Assembly: GCA_963814805.1 (NCBI GenBank) | Contig: CAWFER010000023.1 | Location: forward strand, 372,001-436,000 | Source: AP-15 sp963814805 | GTDB taxonomy: Bacteria; Pseudomonadota; Alphaproteobacteria; ATCC43930; CGMCC-115725 | Reading direction: 5' to 3' | Length of the DNA stretch: 64,000 bases | Position numbers and translations under genes: made by a program | In this document: one piece after another, positions 38,153 through 47,107 of the stretch | How positions within the stretch are numbered: the first letter of the stretch is position 1 | Layout of the letters: each line of letters opens with the position of its first letter | Notes under the pieces: model-generated | Databases searched by the model: none | What the model was told of the DNA's origin: nothing | What the model saw: only the letters and a program-made list of their open reading frames with translations

Positions 38153-39141
38153 TTACTGGTCGCTCCTCGCGCAGTCGATGAACGCGGCGGTGGTCTTCAT
38201 CCGGGTCGGACCGAGCGGGAACACGGTCATGCTGTCGATGCCGAGCGCGGCGATCTCGCGGATGTGCCCGGTCGCCTCCGCCGACCCGCCGGCCAGCGCC
38301 ATCCGGTGGACGAACTCGGCCGGCAGCAGTCCGGCCGCCTTGGCGGCTTCCTGGAACTCGCCGCCGGCGTAGCTGCGGCGCACTTCGTCGACCAGTGACG
38401 CCGGCAGGCCGGCGATCTCGCAGTAGACCGGCGAGGTCTGCGGGAACCACGCGGCGATCGTCTTGGCGGCGGCGAAGGCGGCCGCCTCGTCGTCATCGTC
38501 GATCCCGCCGTAGGCGAATACCGTCACCTCAGGCCGCGCGGGCCGGCCTGAGCGGCACCGCGGTCGATGTGCTCAAGGGCGTACCTGATGCCGTCCGGGT
38601 GCAGGCCCGCGAGCAGGATGACGCCGTCGGCGACCCGCCCGGCCAGCTCCAGCGTCCTGGGACCGGTGGCCGAGACCCACACCGGGATCTCGGCCGGCAG
38701 CGGCGCGAACCGGTAGTGCGCGTTGTCGAACGCGAACCCGTCCGCCTTCATGGTCACGTGCTCGCCCGCCCACAGCTGCCTGATCGCCGCGATGGACGCC
38801 TCCAGGCCGGCCAGCCTGGCCGGCTTGTGCCCGATCGCCAGCAGCGGCCGGTCGCCGGCGCCGATGCCCAGGGTGAACCGCCCGCCGGAGATCTCCGCGA
38901 TCGTGGCGGCCGCGGCCGCGGTGACCCCTGGGTGCCGGGTGACCGGGTTGGTCACCGCGGTGCCCAGCTTCAAGGTGGTCGTGACCCGCGCCGCGAGGGT
39001 CAGGTAGGACCAGCAGTTGCGGGTGTGGAGGGATGAGTCGGTCAGCCACAGGGTGTCGTAGCCCAGCCGCTCGATCTCGGCGACGTTCGCCTCGAACACC
39101 TCCGGGGGGTCAACGCCCTGCAGGCAGATCGATGTGCGCAA
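38153..39141 (-). CDS. LLM class flavin-dependent oxidoreductase, frameshifted
   Basis: A luciferase-like F420- or FMN-dependent enzyme. It starts at TTG 39141 (RTSICLQGVDPPEVFEANVA) and contains LGTAVTNPVTRHPGVTAAAA, FTLGIGAGDRPLLAIG and VWVSATGPRTLELAGRVADG. A frameshift near 38,527 moves the last ~125 residues (AYGGIDDDDEAAAFAAAKTI, ending FIDCARSDQ) to another frame, stopping at 38153. About 329 codons. In actinobacteria many such enzymes use F420 (for example mer-like reductases). It lies in an operon with an amidase upstream (4 bp) and an amidohydrolase downstream. Confidence 0.88.
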
Positions 39142-39145
39142 CGGG

Positions 39146-40621
39146 TCAGCACTCCTTCGGCTGGACGGGATCCATCGGGCTGGCCGGGCTCGGCGGTGAT
39201 GGCGCGCGAGGCGCGGTCCGCGCGGTGACGACGCCGGCCAGCGCCCGCTCGCACCGCTCAGCGAACCGCAGGACCCGCTCATCGTGTCCCCACGGCCCGA
39301 CGACCTGCAGTCCGACGGGCAGGCCGGCCGGGTCGAAGCCGCACGGGATGGTGATCGCGGGCTGCCCGGTGATGTTGAACGGGTAGGTGTACGGGGTCCA
39401 GGTGATCCACGGCAGTTTGGCGTCCGCTTCGCCGCCTGGCGGTACCTCGGACTCGGCGGCGAACGCGGTGTCCGGCATCGTCGGCATGACGAGCAGGTCA
39501 ACGCGGTCGAACAGGGCGAAGACGGCCGCGCTGAACGCCCGCCGCGCGTCGACCGCCCGGTAGTAGTCGGCCAGCGAGTACTGCTCGGCCAGTCCGAGCA
39601 GCCGGACCAGGCCCGGGTCCATGACATCGCCCCGGGCGCGGATGAGATCGGCGAAGCCGAGGCCCCGGCCGGTCACCCACATCGCCTCGAAGACCGCGCG
39701 TGGCACCGGCAGCGCAAGCTCAGTGCCGGCCAGGTCGGCGGCGCCCGCGGCGCGCACCGCGTCAAGCGCGGCGTCGACCACCTCCAGGACACCGGCCGAG
39801 GGACTTATCCCGAACGGTTGCGTGATGACGCCGACCCGCAGCCGTTTCCCCGCCGGGTCGCGGAGCGGCACCGGGTAAGCGGACTGCGGGTCCCGGTGAT
39901 CCGCCCCCCGGGTCAGCTCGAGCACCGCGCGCGCGTCGCCCACTGAGCGGGTAAGCGGCCCGGCGTGGGACAGGCTCTCGTTGACGGTCCCCGGCCACAC
40001 CGGGATCGCGCCAAGGGTCGGCTTGAGCCCCGCCACGCCGCAGAACGACGCGGGGATCCTGATCGACCCGCCCGCGTCGCTGCCGAGCGCGATCGGGACC
40101 GCGCCGGAACCAACCGTCGCCCCCGACCCGGCGCTGGAGCCGCCGGAGTTGCGGGCGGGGTTCCACGGGTTGCGGGTGATACCGGTGCGGGGCGAGATGC
40201 CGGTGCCCTTCCAGCCGAACTCGGGCGTGGTGGTCTTGCCGATCACGATCGTGCCCGCACTGACCAGGCGCGCGACCATCGGCGCGCTGGCGCTGGCGGG
40301 CTGGCTGTCCGTGGTCCGGGAGCCCTTGAACGTCGGCTCGCCCGCCAGGTACATGTTGTCCTTCACGGCGATCGGCACGCCGTGCAGGATGCTGCGCGGC
40401 CGTCCTGCCTTCGCCTCGGCCTCAAGCGCCGCCGCCTCGCGCAGCGCTGCCTTCCGCCGGAGAAAGACATAGGCGTTGATACGCGGCTCCGCCTCAGCGG
40501 CGAGGTCGAGGGCCAGCTCCGCCAGCGCGACCGGCGACAGGGTGCCGTCGGCGACGCCCCGCGCCAGGTCAAGGGCCGTGGCGGCCTGGTACTCAGCCGC
40601 GCTGAGGTCGCGGTAGGTCAT
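39146..40621 (-). CDS. Amidase (amidase-signature family)
   Basis: A 491-residue amidase. The Ser-cisSer-Lys triad is visible: K87 (PIAVKDN), S162 in the glycine/serine-rich NSGGSSAGSGA, and S186 in SDAGGSIRIP. Such enzymes hydrolyse amides to acid and ammonia in the cytoplasm. ATG 40621 gives the standard N-terminus MTYRDLSAAEYQAAT. With the LLM monooxygenase and amidohydrolase downstream, it suggests degradation of a nitrogen-containing heterocycle or ureide; the substrate is not determined. Confidence 0.92.
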   Translation of the reverse strand: MTYRDLSAAEYQAATALDLARGVADGTLSPVALAELALDLAAEAEPRINAYVFLRRKAALREAAALEAEAKAGRPRSILHGVPIAVKDNMYLAGEPTFKGSRTTDSQPASASAPMVARLVSAGTIVIGKTTTPEFGWKGTGISPRTGITRNPWNPARNSGGSSAGSGATVGSGAVPIALGSDAGGSIRIPASFCGVAGLKPTLGAIPVWPGTVNESLSHAGPLTRSVGDARAVLELTRGADHRDPQSAYPVPLRDPAGKRLRVGVITQPFGISPSAGVLEVVDAALDAVRAAGAADLAGTELALPVPRAVFEAMWVTGRGLGFADLIRARGDVMDPGLVRLLGLAEQYSLADYYRAVDARRAFSAAVFALFDRVDLLVMPTMPDTAFAAESEVPPGGEADAKLPWITWTPYTYPFNITGQPAITIPCGFDPAGLPVGLQVVGPWGHDERVLRFAERCERALAGVVTARTAPRAPSPPSPASPMDPVQPKEC

Positions 40622-40724
40622 CGCTGGCTCCGCTGTGTCGACGGTTCCTTGACCGCCGCGGGCCCCGCGGGCAGGCCGCGCCTAGCGCCGTGGCCCGCGG
40701 CGCCAATAGGACTGGCGCGGTGGG

Positions 40725-41936
40725 TCACGGCGCCACGGCCGGGTTAGCGCAGGGGGCCACGGTACCGGGCGGACCGCCGCCAGCCGCGTCCGCCCAGGCA
40801 GCGGCGAACCGGTCGGCCCATGCCTGCGGGACGGAGGTGCTGACCTTGACGAACCGCTCGCCGAACAGCGGCGACTGGTAGGTGCCTGGCCGGATGAACA
40901 CGTCCCGGTCAAGCAGCGCCGCGCACAGCCCGTCGGCGGTCCAGCCGCTGGCGGTGATGTCGACGGCGAGGAAGTTGCCGTGCGACGGCCGGACCAGGAC
41001 CTGGCCAAGCCCGCTATCCGCGACGGCCGCGCCCACCGTCTCCTGGTTGGCCGCGTTGACCTCCCTGAGCCGGCGGAGCCAGGGGTCCTTCACCTCCAGG
41101 CCGGCGATCGCGGCGCGCTGCGCCACGATGCTGGCCCCGAGGGGGTTGGCGGGAATCCTGGTCAGCGTGTCCATGAGGGCAGGCGGCCCGATGAGGGCGC
41201 CGACCCGCAGGCCGGCCAGACCCAGCCACTTGGAGAAGCTGTAGGTGGTGAGCGTGCCCTCGGGGTACAGCTCGGCCATCAGGGTGTGACCGTGGGCGAA
41301 GTGCCGGTAGGTGCAGTCGTGCACGACCAGGGCGCCGGCGGCGCGGGCCAGGCCGGCGATCTCCGCCAGCTCGTCGCGGGTGTAGGAGCTGCCGAGGGGG
41401 TTCAGCGGGTCGATGAGGTACACCAGCGCCCCGGGCTCGATAACCTCGGCGAGCTGGGCGGCGCGCAACCGGTAGCCCTGGGCCTCCGCGTAGACGGGCA
41501 GGGCGGTGACCGGGATGCCAGCGAAGCCGACGAACCGGGCAGGCCACGGCCAGCCAGGATCCGTGGTGATCAGCCGGGAGATCCGCGTGGCCAGGGCCGT
41601 GCACACGTGGTGCAGGCCGCCGACCGCGCCGTCGGTGATCATCGCGACGGCGGCGGTGCCGGCGAGCCCCAGGTCTTCCAGGATCAGTTCGCGCAGGCGG
41701 GCGAAGCCCAGGGCCGGCGCGTAGAGCTGGAACTCGCGGCGGCGGGTGCTCTCCGTCAGGGCCGCGAGCACCTCGGCGGGCGGCTCCAGGTGCGTGGTGT
41801 TCTGGCCCATCCACGCCAGTCCCCGGCGGCTCAGCAGTTCTTCGAAGGACGGTGCCCCTGATGAGGACGGTGCCCCCGGTGAGCCCGCGCGGGCGGCAGC
41901 CGCGGCAGCCGCGGCCAGCGGGGTGGGGCTGGTCAC
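40725..41936 (-). CDS. Pyridoxal-phosphate aminotransferase, class I/II
   Basis: About 403 residues of fold-type I aminotransferase. The PLP lysine is in TTYSFSKWLGLAGLRVG, preceded by YLIDPLNPLGSSYTRDEL and the Asp/Tyr block VVHDCTYRHFAHG. An N-terminal low-complexity Ala-rich stretch (residues 7-30) is unusual and may reflect a start further in. GTG 41936 overlaps the TGA of the M20 gene (GTGA), so the two are coupled. The substrate is unknown; an amino-acid or amine derived from an amide substrate would fit the context. Confidence 0.88.
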   Translation of the reverse strand: MTSPTPLAAAAAAAARAGSPGAPSSSGAPSFEELLSRRGLAWMGQNTTHLEPPAEVLAALTESTRRREFQLYAPALGFARLRELILEDLGLAGTAAVAMITDGAVGGLHHVCTALATRISRLITTDPGWPWPARFVGFAGIPVTALPVYAEAQGYRLRAAQLAEVIEPGALVYLIDPLNPLGSSYTRDELAEIAGLARAAGALVVHDCTYRHFAHGHTLMAELYPEGTLTTYSFSKWLGLAGLRVGALIGPPALMDTLTRIPANPLGASIVAQRAAIAGLEVKDPWLRRLREVNAANQETVGAAVADSGLGQVLVRPSHGNFLAVDITASGWTADGLCAALLDRDVFIRPGTYQSPLFGERFVKVSTSVPQAWADRFAAAWADAAGGGPPGTVAPCANPAVAP

Positions 41937-43168
41937 GCGTCCGCTCCGCCGGTCAGCGCCCCGCCCCCCAAAGCCCCGCCCGCCAGCGGCCCGCCCGCCA
42001 GGGCCAGGGCGCCGAAGGCGGTGTACACCTGGGTGGCCTCGATAATGTCCGCCACCGGCAGGTGCTCGTCCGGACAGTAGACCGGCTCGCCGCCCGGGCC
42101 GAAGATCACCGTCGGCACCTTCGCGCCGAAGCTCGCGGTGTCCCCGAGCCAGCCGGCCACCCGGTGGGCCGGCTCGGTGCCGCGGACGCCGCGCACCGCG
42201 TCGGTCATCAGCGTCACGACCGGCTCGCCGGGAGCGGCCAGGTAGCCGCGCTTGACGTCGGCGAGCTCGACCGTCGCGCGCAGCCGCGGGTCGCGGAGCG
42301 CCGCCTGCGCCAGGCAGCGGTCGATCTCGGCCCGCACCTGCTCCGTGGTCACCCCGGGCTGCGGGCGGCAGTCGACCCGGATCACGCACTCGTCCGGGAT
42401 CATCGACGGGCCGCCCGGCGGCAGCCCCCCGTAGATGCGGCCGGGCGACATGAACGTCTCCGGGCCGAACATCGCGGCGACGTGCGGGTCAAGCGGCGGC
42501 AGCAGCCGCGAGGCGTCCAGTTCGATGACCGCGTGCGCCGCGAGCAGGTTGGCGTTGACCGCCAGCGGCTTGTGGCAGGTGTGCGCGGAGGTGCCGAGCA
42601 CGGTGATGTCGAAGTAGTAGCGCCCCCGGTGACCGAGGAAGATCTCGTTGTCCGACAGCTCGCCCAGCACCGCCATGTCCGCGTCGTGGGTGTCGAAGTA
42701 GACGATCGAGCCGGTCTGATCGCCCATGTGATCGGAGACCGCCGCCATCGCCAGCGTGCCGGACAGCGGGAGGCCGCTGTCGCGCAGCGCCTCCATCGCG
42801 ACGATCTGGCAGACGAGCGCCGCCTTCATGTCCATGATCCCGTGGCCGTACACGCTGCCGTCGATCAGCTCGCCGGAGAACGGGGCGGCCGCCGTCCAGC
42901 CGTGCGACACCGGCTTGGTGTCCATGTGACCGGTGAACACCACGCGCGGCCCGGACCCGAAGCTCAGCTCGCCCAGCGCGTTCGGGCGGTCGCCGAGCAC
43001 CGGCTGCAGTTCGGTGGCCTCGAACCCCGAGTCGCGCATCAGGTCGTACAGGAACGCCGCGAGGGGCCCCTCGTCGCCGAGCACGCTCGGGATGCGGCAT
43101 ACCTCCCGCACCAGCTCGGTCAGACGGCCGGTATCGATCTTGGCCAGCGCGGCCGGGACGTCGGTCAT
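41933..43168 (-). CDS. M20-family amidohydrolase/peptidase with an altered active-site motif
   Basis: A 411-residue M20/M25/M40 zinc hydrolase. H81 and D83 are in FTGHMDTKP, D113 in GHGIMDMKAA, and the dimerisation-domain lid and histidine are in VLGTSAHTCH. In place of the usual DEE (general base plus metal ligand) it has SDHMGD at residues 145-150, so the catalytic glutamate is not where expected. Either a separate subfamily or a changed activity is possible. ATG 43168; first gene of the operon that continues into the aminotransferase. Confidence 0.88.
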   Translation of the reverse strand: MTDVPAALAKIDTGRLTELVREVCRIPSVLGDEGPLAAFLYDLMRDSGFEATELQPVLGDRPNALGELSFGSGPRVVFTGHMDTKPVSHGWTAAAPFSGELIDGSVYGHGIMDMKAALVCQIVAMEALRDSGLPLSGTLAMAAVSDHMGDQTGSIVYFDTHDADMAVLGELSDNEIFLGHRGRYYFDITVLGTSAHTCHKPLAVNANLLAAHAVIELDASRLLPPLDPHVAAMFGPETFMSPGRIYGGLPPGGPSMIPDECVIRVDCRPQPGVTTEQVRAEIDRCLAQAALRDPRLRATVELADVKRGYLAAPGEPVVTLMTDAVRGVRGTEPAHRVAGWLGDTASFGAKVPTVIFGPGGEPVYCPDEHLPVADIIEATQVYTAFGALALAGGPLAGGALGGGALTGGADA

Positions 43169-43208
43169 GGATGAATGCCACTCCTCGTCAAACGCGTGCG
43201 ATCCGCAG

Positions 43209-43378
43209 GAGATCTCAGATCTTCACCGAGAAGATAAGTCACCCGGCCAGCCGTCCAACAGCTCTTGACAAGGAGAAACTTACCTCCGCACGCTCTTTTT
43301 ACCGGCCGGAAATCAGCCGGAAACGTAGACCCGCTGAATTGGTACGCGCAGGGATGCCGGACTTGAGATCTTAGATAT
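43209..43378. promoter_or_regulatory. Paired operator-like motifs between divergent operons
   Basis: GAGATCTCAGATCT at 43209-43222 and GAGATCTTAGATAT at 43365-43378 agree at 12 of 14 positions in direct orientation. The first lies about 40 bp upstream of the M20 start (minus strand), the second just before the amidohydrolase start (plus strand). Both consist of AGATCT-N-AGATnT. This is what is expected of one regulator controlling both operons, but the regulator is unknown. Confidence 0.5.
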
Positions 43379-43394
43379 GAGGAGCGGGCGCGCA

Positions 43395-44706
43395 GTGATC
43401 GTGATCAGCAACGGCACCGTGGTGACGATGGACGACGCCAGGTCCGTCCACTTCGGCGGGCACGTCGTCATCGACGGCGACCGCATCACCGCGGTCGGGC
43501 CGGGGTCCTATACCGGGCAGGCCGACGGCGCGGAGGTCATCGACGCGGCCGGGATGATCGTGCTGCCCGGCCTGATCGACCTGCACTTCCACACGGCGAT
43601 CGGCAAGGGCTACAGCGACCACCTGCCGCTGTGGGAGTACCTGGAGGAGTGCTGGTACCCGCTCGATCCGCAACGCTGGACGCCGAGTCGGCGTACTGGG
43701 CTGCCGCCGCCTCCTACCTGGAGAGCATCAAGTCGGGGGTGACGACGGTCAACGACATGTACCGGCGGCTGCCCGACCTGGGGCGGGCGGCGGCGGACAT
43801 CGGGATCCGGGCGGTCCTGTCGAACGACGTGGCGCTGGCCGAGCACAACCTCGACACGCTGCAGGACAACAAGGACGCCTACGACGCCGTGCACGGGGCC
43901 GGCGGCGGCCGCGTCCAGGTGCGCGTCGGGATCGAGTGGCTCCCGCTGGCCTCGCCCGGGCTGCTGCGCGACGCCCGCGCCCTCGCCGACGACCTGCGCA
44001 CCGGGATCCACGTCCACCTCAACGAGTCCCTGACCGAGGTCGAGAACTCCCGCCAGCGGTTCGGCCGCCGCCCCACCGAGGTCGCCTACGACGCCGGCCT
44101 GCTCGGACCCGACTGCGTCGCCGCGCACTGCGTATGGCTGTCCGACACCGAGATCGCCCTCATGCGCGAGACCGGCACCCACATCTCCCACAACCCCTCC
44201 TCCAACGCCAAGCTCGGCAACGGCATCGCCCGCATCCCGGAAATGCTCGCCGCCGGCCTCAACATCGGACTCGGCCACGACGCCGCCGAGTCGCAACAAC
44301 ACCTGCGACATGTTCGAGGTGATGAAGTTCGCCTCGCTGATGCACCGCGCCGCGCGGGTCGACGCCAGCCTGCAGCAGGCACCCGGACGTGCTGACGATG
44401 GCGACCCGCAACGGCGCGACCGCCCTCGGCCACGAGACCGGCTAGCTGCCGCTGGCCAGGAAGGCGGACGTGATCCTCATCGACACCCGCAACGTCATGT
44501 TCACCCCGCTGGCCGAGGGCAACGCCGCCCAGATCTACTCCCACCTCGTCTTCGCCGCCAACGGCTCCGCCGTCGACACCACCATCATCGACGGCACGGT
44601 CGTCATGCGCGGCCGCCAGGTGCTGACCCTGGACGAGGCGACGATCCTCGCCGAGGCGAATAAGGCACTGGTACGCGTCGTCGGCGCGATCGGCTGGGGA
44701 AAGTAA
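43395..44706 (+). pseudogene. Amidohydrolase (copy 2), frameshifted and with an in-frame stop
   Basis: A 440-codon amidohydrolase of the guanine-deaminase/atrazine-chlorohydrolase group. GTG 43395 has a GGAG site 10 bp upstream. HxH is in PGLIDLHFHTAIG, later histidines are in IHVHLNES and AAHCVWLSD, and the loop NPSSNAKLGNG is typical. Frameshifts near 43,665, 44,295 and 44,385, plus a TAG at 44443-44445 between ALGHETG and LPLARKAD, interrupt it. The rest (VILIDTRNVMFTPLAEGN) ends at 44706. The TAG could be a sequencing error; decay is not excluded. Confidence 0.85.
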
Positions 44707-44720
44707 GCGAAAGGTACAGC

Positions 44721-45729
44721 ATGCAGGTCGACGCGCACACCCACATCCTCAGCCTGGCGGAGGACCCCGAGTTCACCACCGAGTACGGCCGCGAGGGCTC
44801 GCTGTGCATCTACCGCAGCGAGGGTAAGCTCCCCGCGCACCGGATGCCCACCGAGGAAGAATGGGACGCCAGCGGCTACGGCCGCAAGGGCTTCCCGGTC
44901 ATCGGCGTCCCCGAGACGATCAGGGACCATCCCGGCTTCGACAAGATCGTCATCCTGGCGATCTCCCCGCAGTTCCTCGACGGGGAACTCATCGGCACGG
45001 TCGACAGCTACGGCATCACCGACGTGCCGGGCCCGGCAAGCCCGGAGAAGTGCAACGACTACATCGCCGCGCTCCAGCGCCAGGATCCTGACCAGATCGT
45101 CGGCTACGCCTCGGTGAACCCGAACTACCGTGGCCCCAAGGCCGCGGTCCGCGAACTGGAGCGGGCCGTCACCGAGCTGGGCCTGCAGGGCCTCAAGCTC
45201 TACCCGATGTACCAGGACTGGTCGCCGGCCGACCCGGTGCTCGCCTTCCCGGTCTTCGCGAAGGCCGAGGAACTCGGCCTGCCGGTCATGGTGCACCAGG
45301 CGGGCTCGACCCGGATCGACGCCCGCATGGAGTACGCGCGGCCCGCGCTGCTCGACGCGGCCGGACGGCACTTCCGCGGCCTGAAGCTCACCATCGCGCA
45401 CCTCGGCCTGCCGTGGGTCGACGAGGCACTGTTCATGCTGACCAAGCACCCGAACTTCTTCGCCGAGCTCAGCTACTACATCGCCACCGCGACCGGAAGA
45501 GGAGCTTTACCGGTTCCTGATCCACGCGGAGCACTTCTTCGTCCCGCTGGAAAAGCTGTTCTTCGGCACCGACTACCCCGGTTTCCTCTACGACCCGGTG
45601 GCGCTGCGGGCCAAGCTCTACTCCGTTAACGAGCACGCCGCCCGGCTGGGCACCGCTCCGATCCCGCAGGCCAAGCTCGACGGGATCATGGGGGACAACT
45701 TCGCCCGGATGATGGGGTGGCTGGAATGA
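44721..45729 (+). CDS. TIM-barrel metal-dependent hydrolase (amidohydrolase_2 type), frameshifted
   Basis: About 335 codons of the ACMSD-like amidohydrolase-2 family. The metal-binding VDAHTHIL is at residues 3-10, MVHQAGSTRIDA and LTIAHLGLPWVDEA supply further histidines, and FFGTDYPGF holds the last aspartate. One frameshift near 45,500 displaces the C-terminal ~75 residues (ELYRFLIHAEHFFVPLEKLF). These enzymes often decarboxylate or hydrolyse ring-cleavage products. It lies 14 bp after the amidohydrolase and its stop overlaps the tenA start (ATGA). Confidence 0.9.
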
Positions 45730-46406
45730 CCGCATCGCAATCGCCGGGCCCGCCGCGGTCCCAGCGGCTGCGCCAGCGGGGTGCGGCCGTCTGGGCCGCC
45801 GCCACCGGCCACCCGATGGTGGCGGCGATCGGAGCCGGGACGCTGCCGCACGAGACGTTCCGCTTCTACTTCGAGCAGAACGTGCAGTACCTGCACGCCT
45901 ACGTCGCAGGCGATCGCGCTGACAGTCGCGGCCGCACCCGACCGGACGTCGCAGGCGACCCTGGCCCGCTTCCTCGGCCAGATCGTCGACGTTGAGATCC
46001 CGGCGAACCTGGGCTTCCTCGTCCGGCTGGGCGGCTCGCCCGACGCGCTGCCTGCCCCCTGTCCCACCACCCGCGGGTACGCGGACCACCTGCTGGGGGC
46101 CGCCAGGTCAGGGAACATGGCGGTGTCGCTCGCGGCCCTGCTGCCCTGCCAGTGGAGCTACGGGGAGATCGGCCAGCGGCTGGCGGCGGCGGCGCGCCCG
46201 CGGACCCGGTGTACGCCGACTGGATCGCCCTGTTCGCCGGCGACGGCTACGACGAGCTGGTGCAAGCCTCGACCGGCCTGCTTGACGCCTGCGCCGGTCC
46301 CGCGCACGCGGCCGCGGCGGAGGCCGCGTTCGACCGGGCGACCGAGTACGAGCTGGCCTTCTGGGAGATGGCCTATACCCGTGGCGCCAGTGACGACGGT
46401 GCCTAG
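45726..46406 (+). CDS. tenA: TenA family aminopyrimidine aminohydrolase/thiaminase II-like protein, frameshifted
   Basis: About 226 codons with the TenA heme-oxygenase-like helical fold. The N-terminal block FRFYFEQNVQYLHAY, the central cysteine motif LLPCQWSYGEIG and the C-terminal glutamate in EYELAFWEMAY match the family. Frameshifts at about 45,910 and 46,195 split it. TenA hydrolyses aminopyrimidine breakdown products of thiamin, releasing ammonia; here it ends an operon of amidohydrolases, so it may act on an analogous pyrimidine or nitrogen compound. Confidence 0.88.
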
Positions 46407-46420
46407 GCCAGGGCAGCCTG

Positions 46421-47023
46421 TCAGCGTGGCCGTCGCTGCAGAACGTCAGCGAGCACTGTGGTCACAAACCGTCTGACGACTGCCGTGCTCGGCGGGCCAG
46501 GTTCGCGCTCTGCGAACAGGAGATGCCCTCCGCCGACCAGGGAGAGCGTGAGCGAGTCGATGTCGGCGTCGGCCGCGATACGCCCTCGGTCGCGCTCATC
46601 GGCCAGGTAGGCGCCGACCGCGGTCGTGACCTGGCCGAGGATCGCGGTGCCGCCTCCGGGCCGGGCTTGCCGTAGTCGTGCGCGCAGCTCGTCGCGGACG
46701 ATGATGAGCGGGATGATCGCCGTCGGGACCGGCCCGAACAGCGTGGTCAGCGCGCTGGTGAGATTGCCGGTCACCGTGCCGGCGCTGGCCGACTCGCGCA
46801 GCGCGCCCGCCTGCGCCTCAAGTTGCGCGGCCCGGTCGAGCACCAGCTCGGCGAGGAAGGCGTCGAAGTCGGTGAAGTGCCGGTGCAGGACACCTTTGGC
46901 GCAGCCCGCCTCATCGGTGACGGCTCGGCTGGTCAGACCGCCTGGCCCGTCCCGCAGCAGCACGCGTTCGGCCGCGTCGAACAGCTGCCGCCTGGCATCG
47001 CGCAAATGCACTCCAGTCGGCAC
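46421..47023 (-). CDS. TetR family transcriptional regulator
   Basis: A 200-residue regulator. The N-terminal helix-turn-helix reads ERVLLRDGPGGLTSRAVTDE then AGCAKGVLHRHFTDFDAFL, typical of TetR. The C-terminal ligand domain ends TVLADVLQRRPR. It is divergent from a methyltransferase gene, and the 76 bp between their starts contain a striking double palindrome (47,072-47,107), presumably its operator, so autoregulation and control of the methyltransferase are likely. The inducing ligand is unknown. Confidence 0.92.
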   Translation of the reverse strand: MPTGVHLRDARRQLFDAAERVLLRDGPGGLTSRAVTDEAGCAKGVLHRHFTDFDAFLAELVLDRAAQLEAQAGALRESASAGTVTGNLTSALTTLFGPVPTAIIPLIIVRDELRARLRQARPGGGTAILGQVTTAVGAYLADERDRGRIAADADIDSLTLSLVGGGHLLFAEREPGPPSTAVVRRFVTTVLADVLQRRPR

Positions 47024-47071
47024 TCACAGATCCTCTCGGTACGCCGTCGGCCGTCCGGCCCCAGTTGCCTA

Positions 47072-47107
47072 GTGGGCATGCGCCCACTAAGGTGGGCGCA
47101 TGCCCAC
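47072..47107. promoter_or_regulatory. Double-palindrome operator between tetR-type and methyltransferase genes
   Basis: GTGGGCATGCGCCCAC (47072-47087) and GTGGGCGCATGCCCAC (47092-47107) are exact reverse complements of each other, separated by four bases, and each is itself a near-perfect palindrome. The second copy covers the methyltransferase ATG. This is a classic arrangement for cooperative TetR dimer pairs that repress both divergent genes. Confidence 0.75.
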
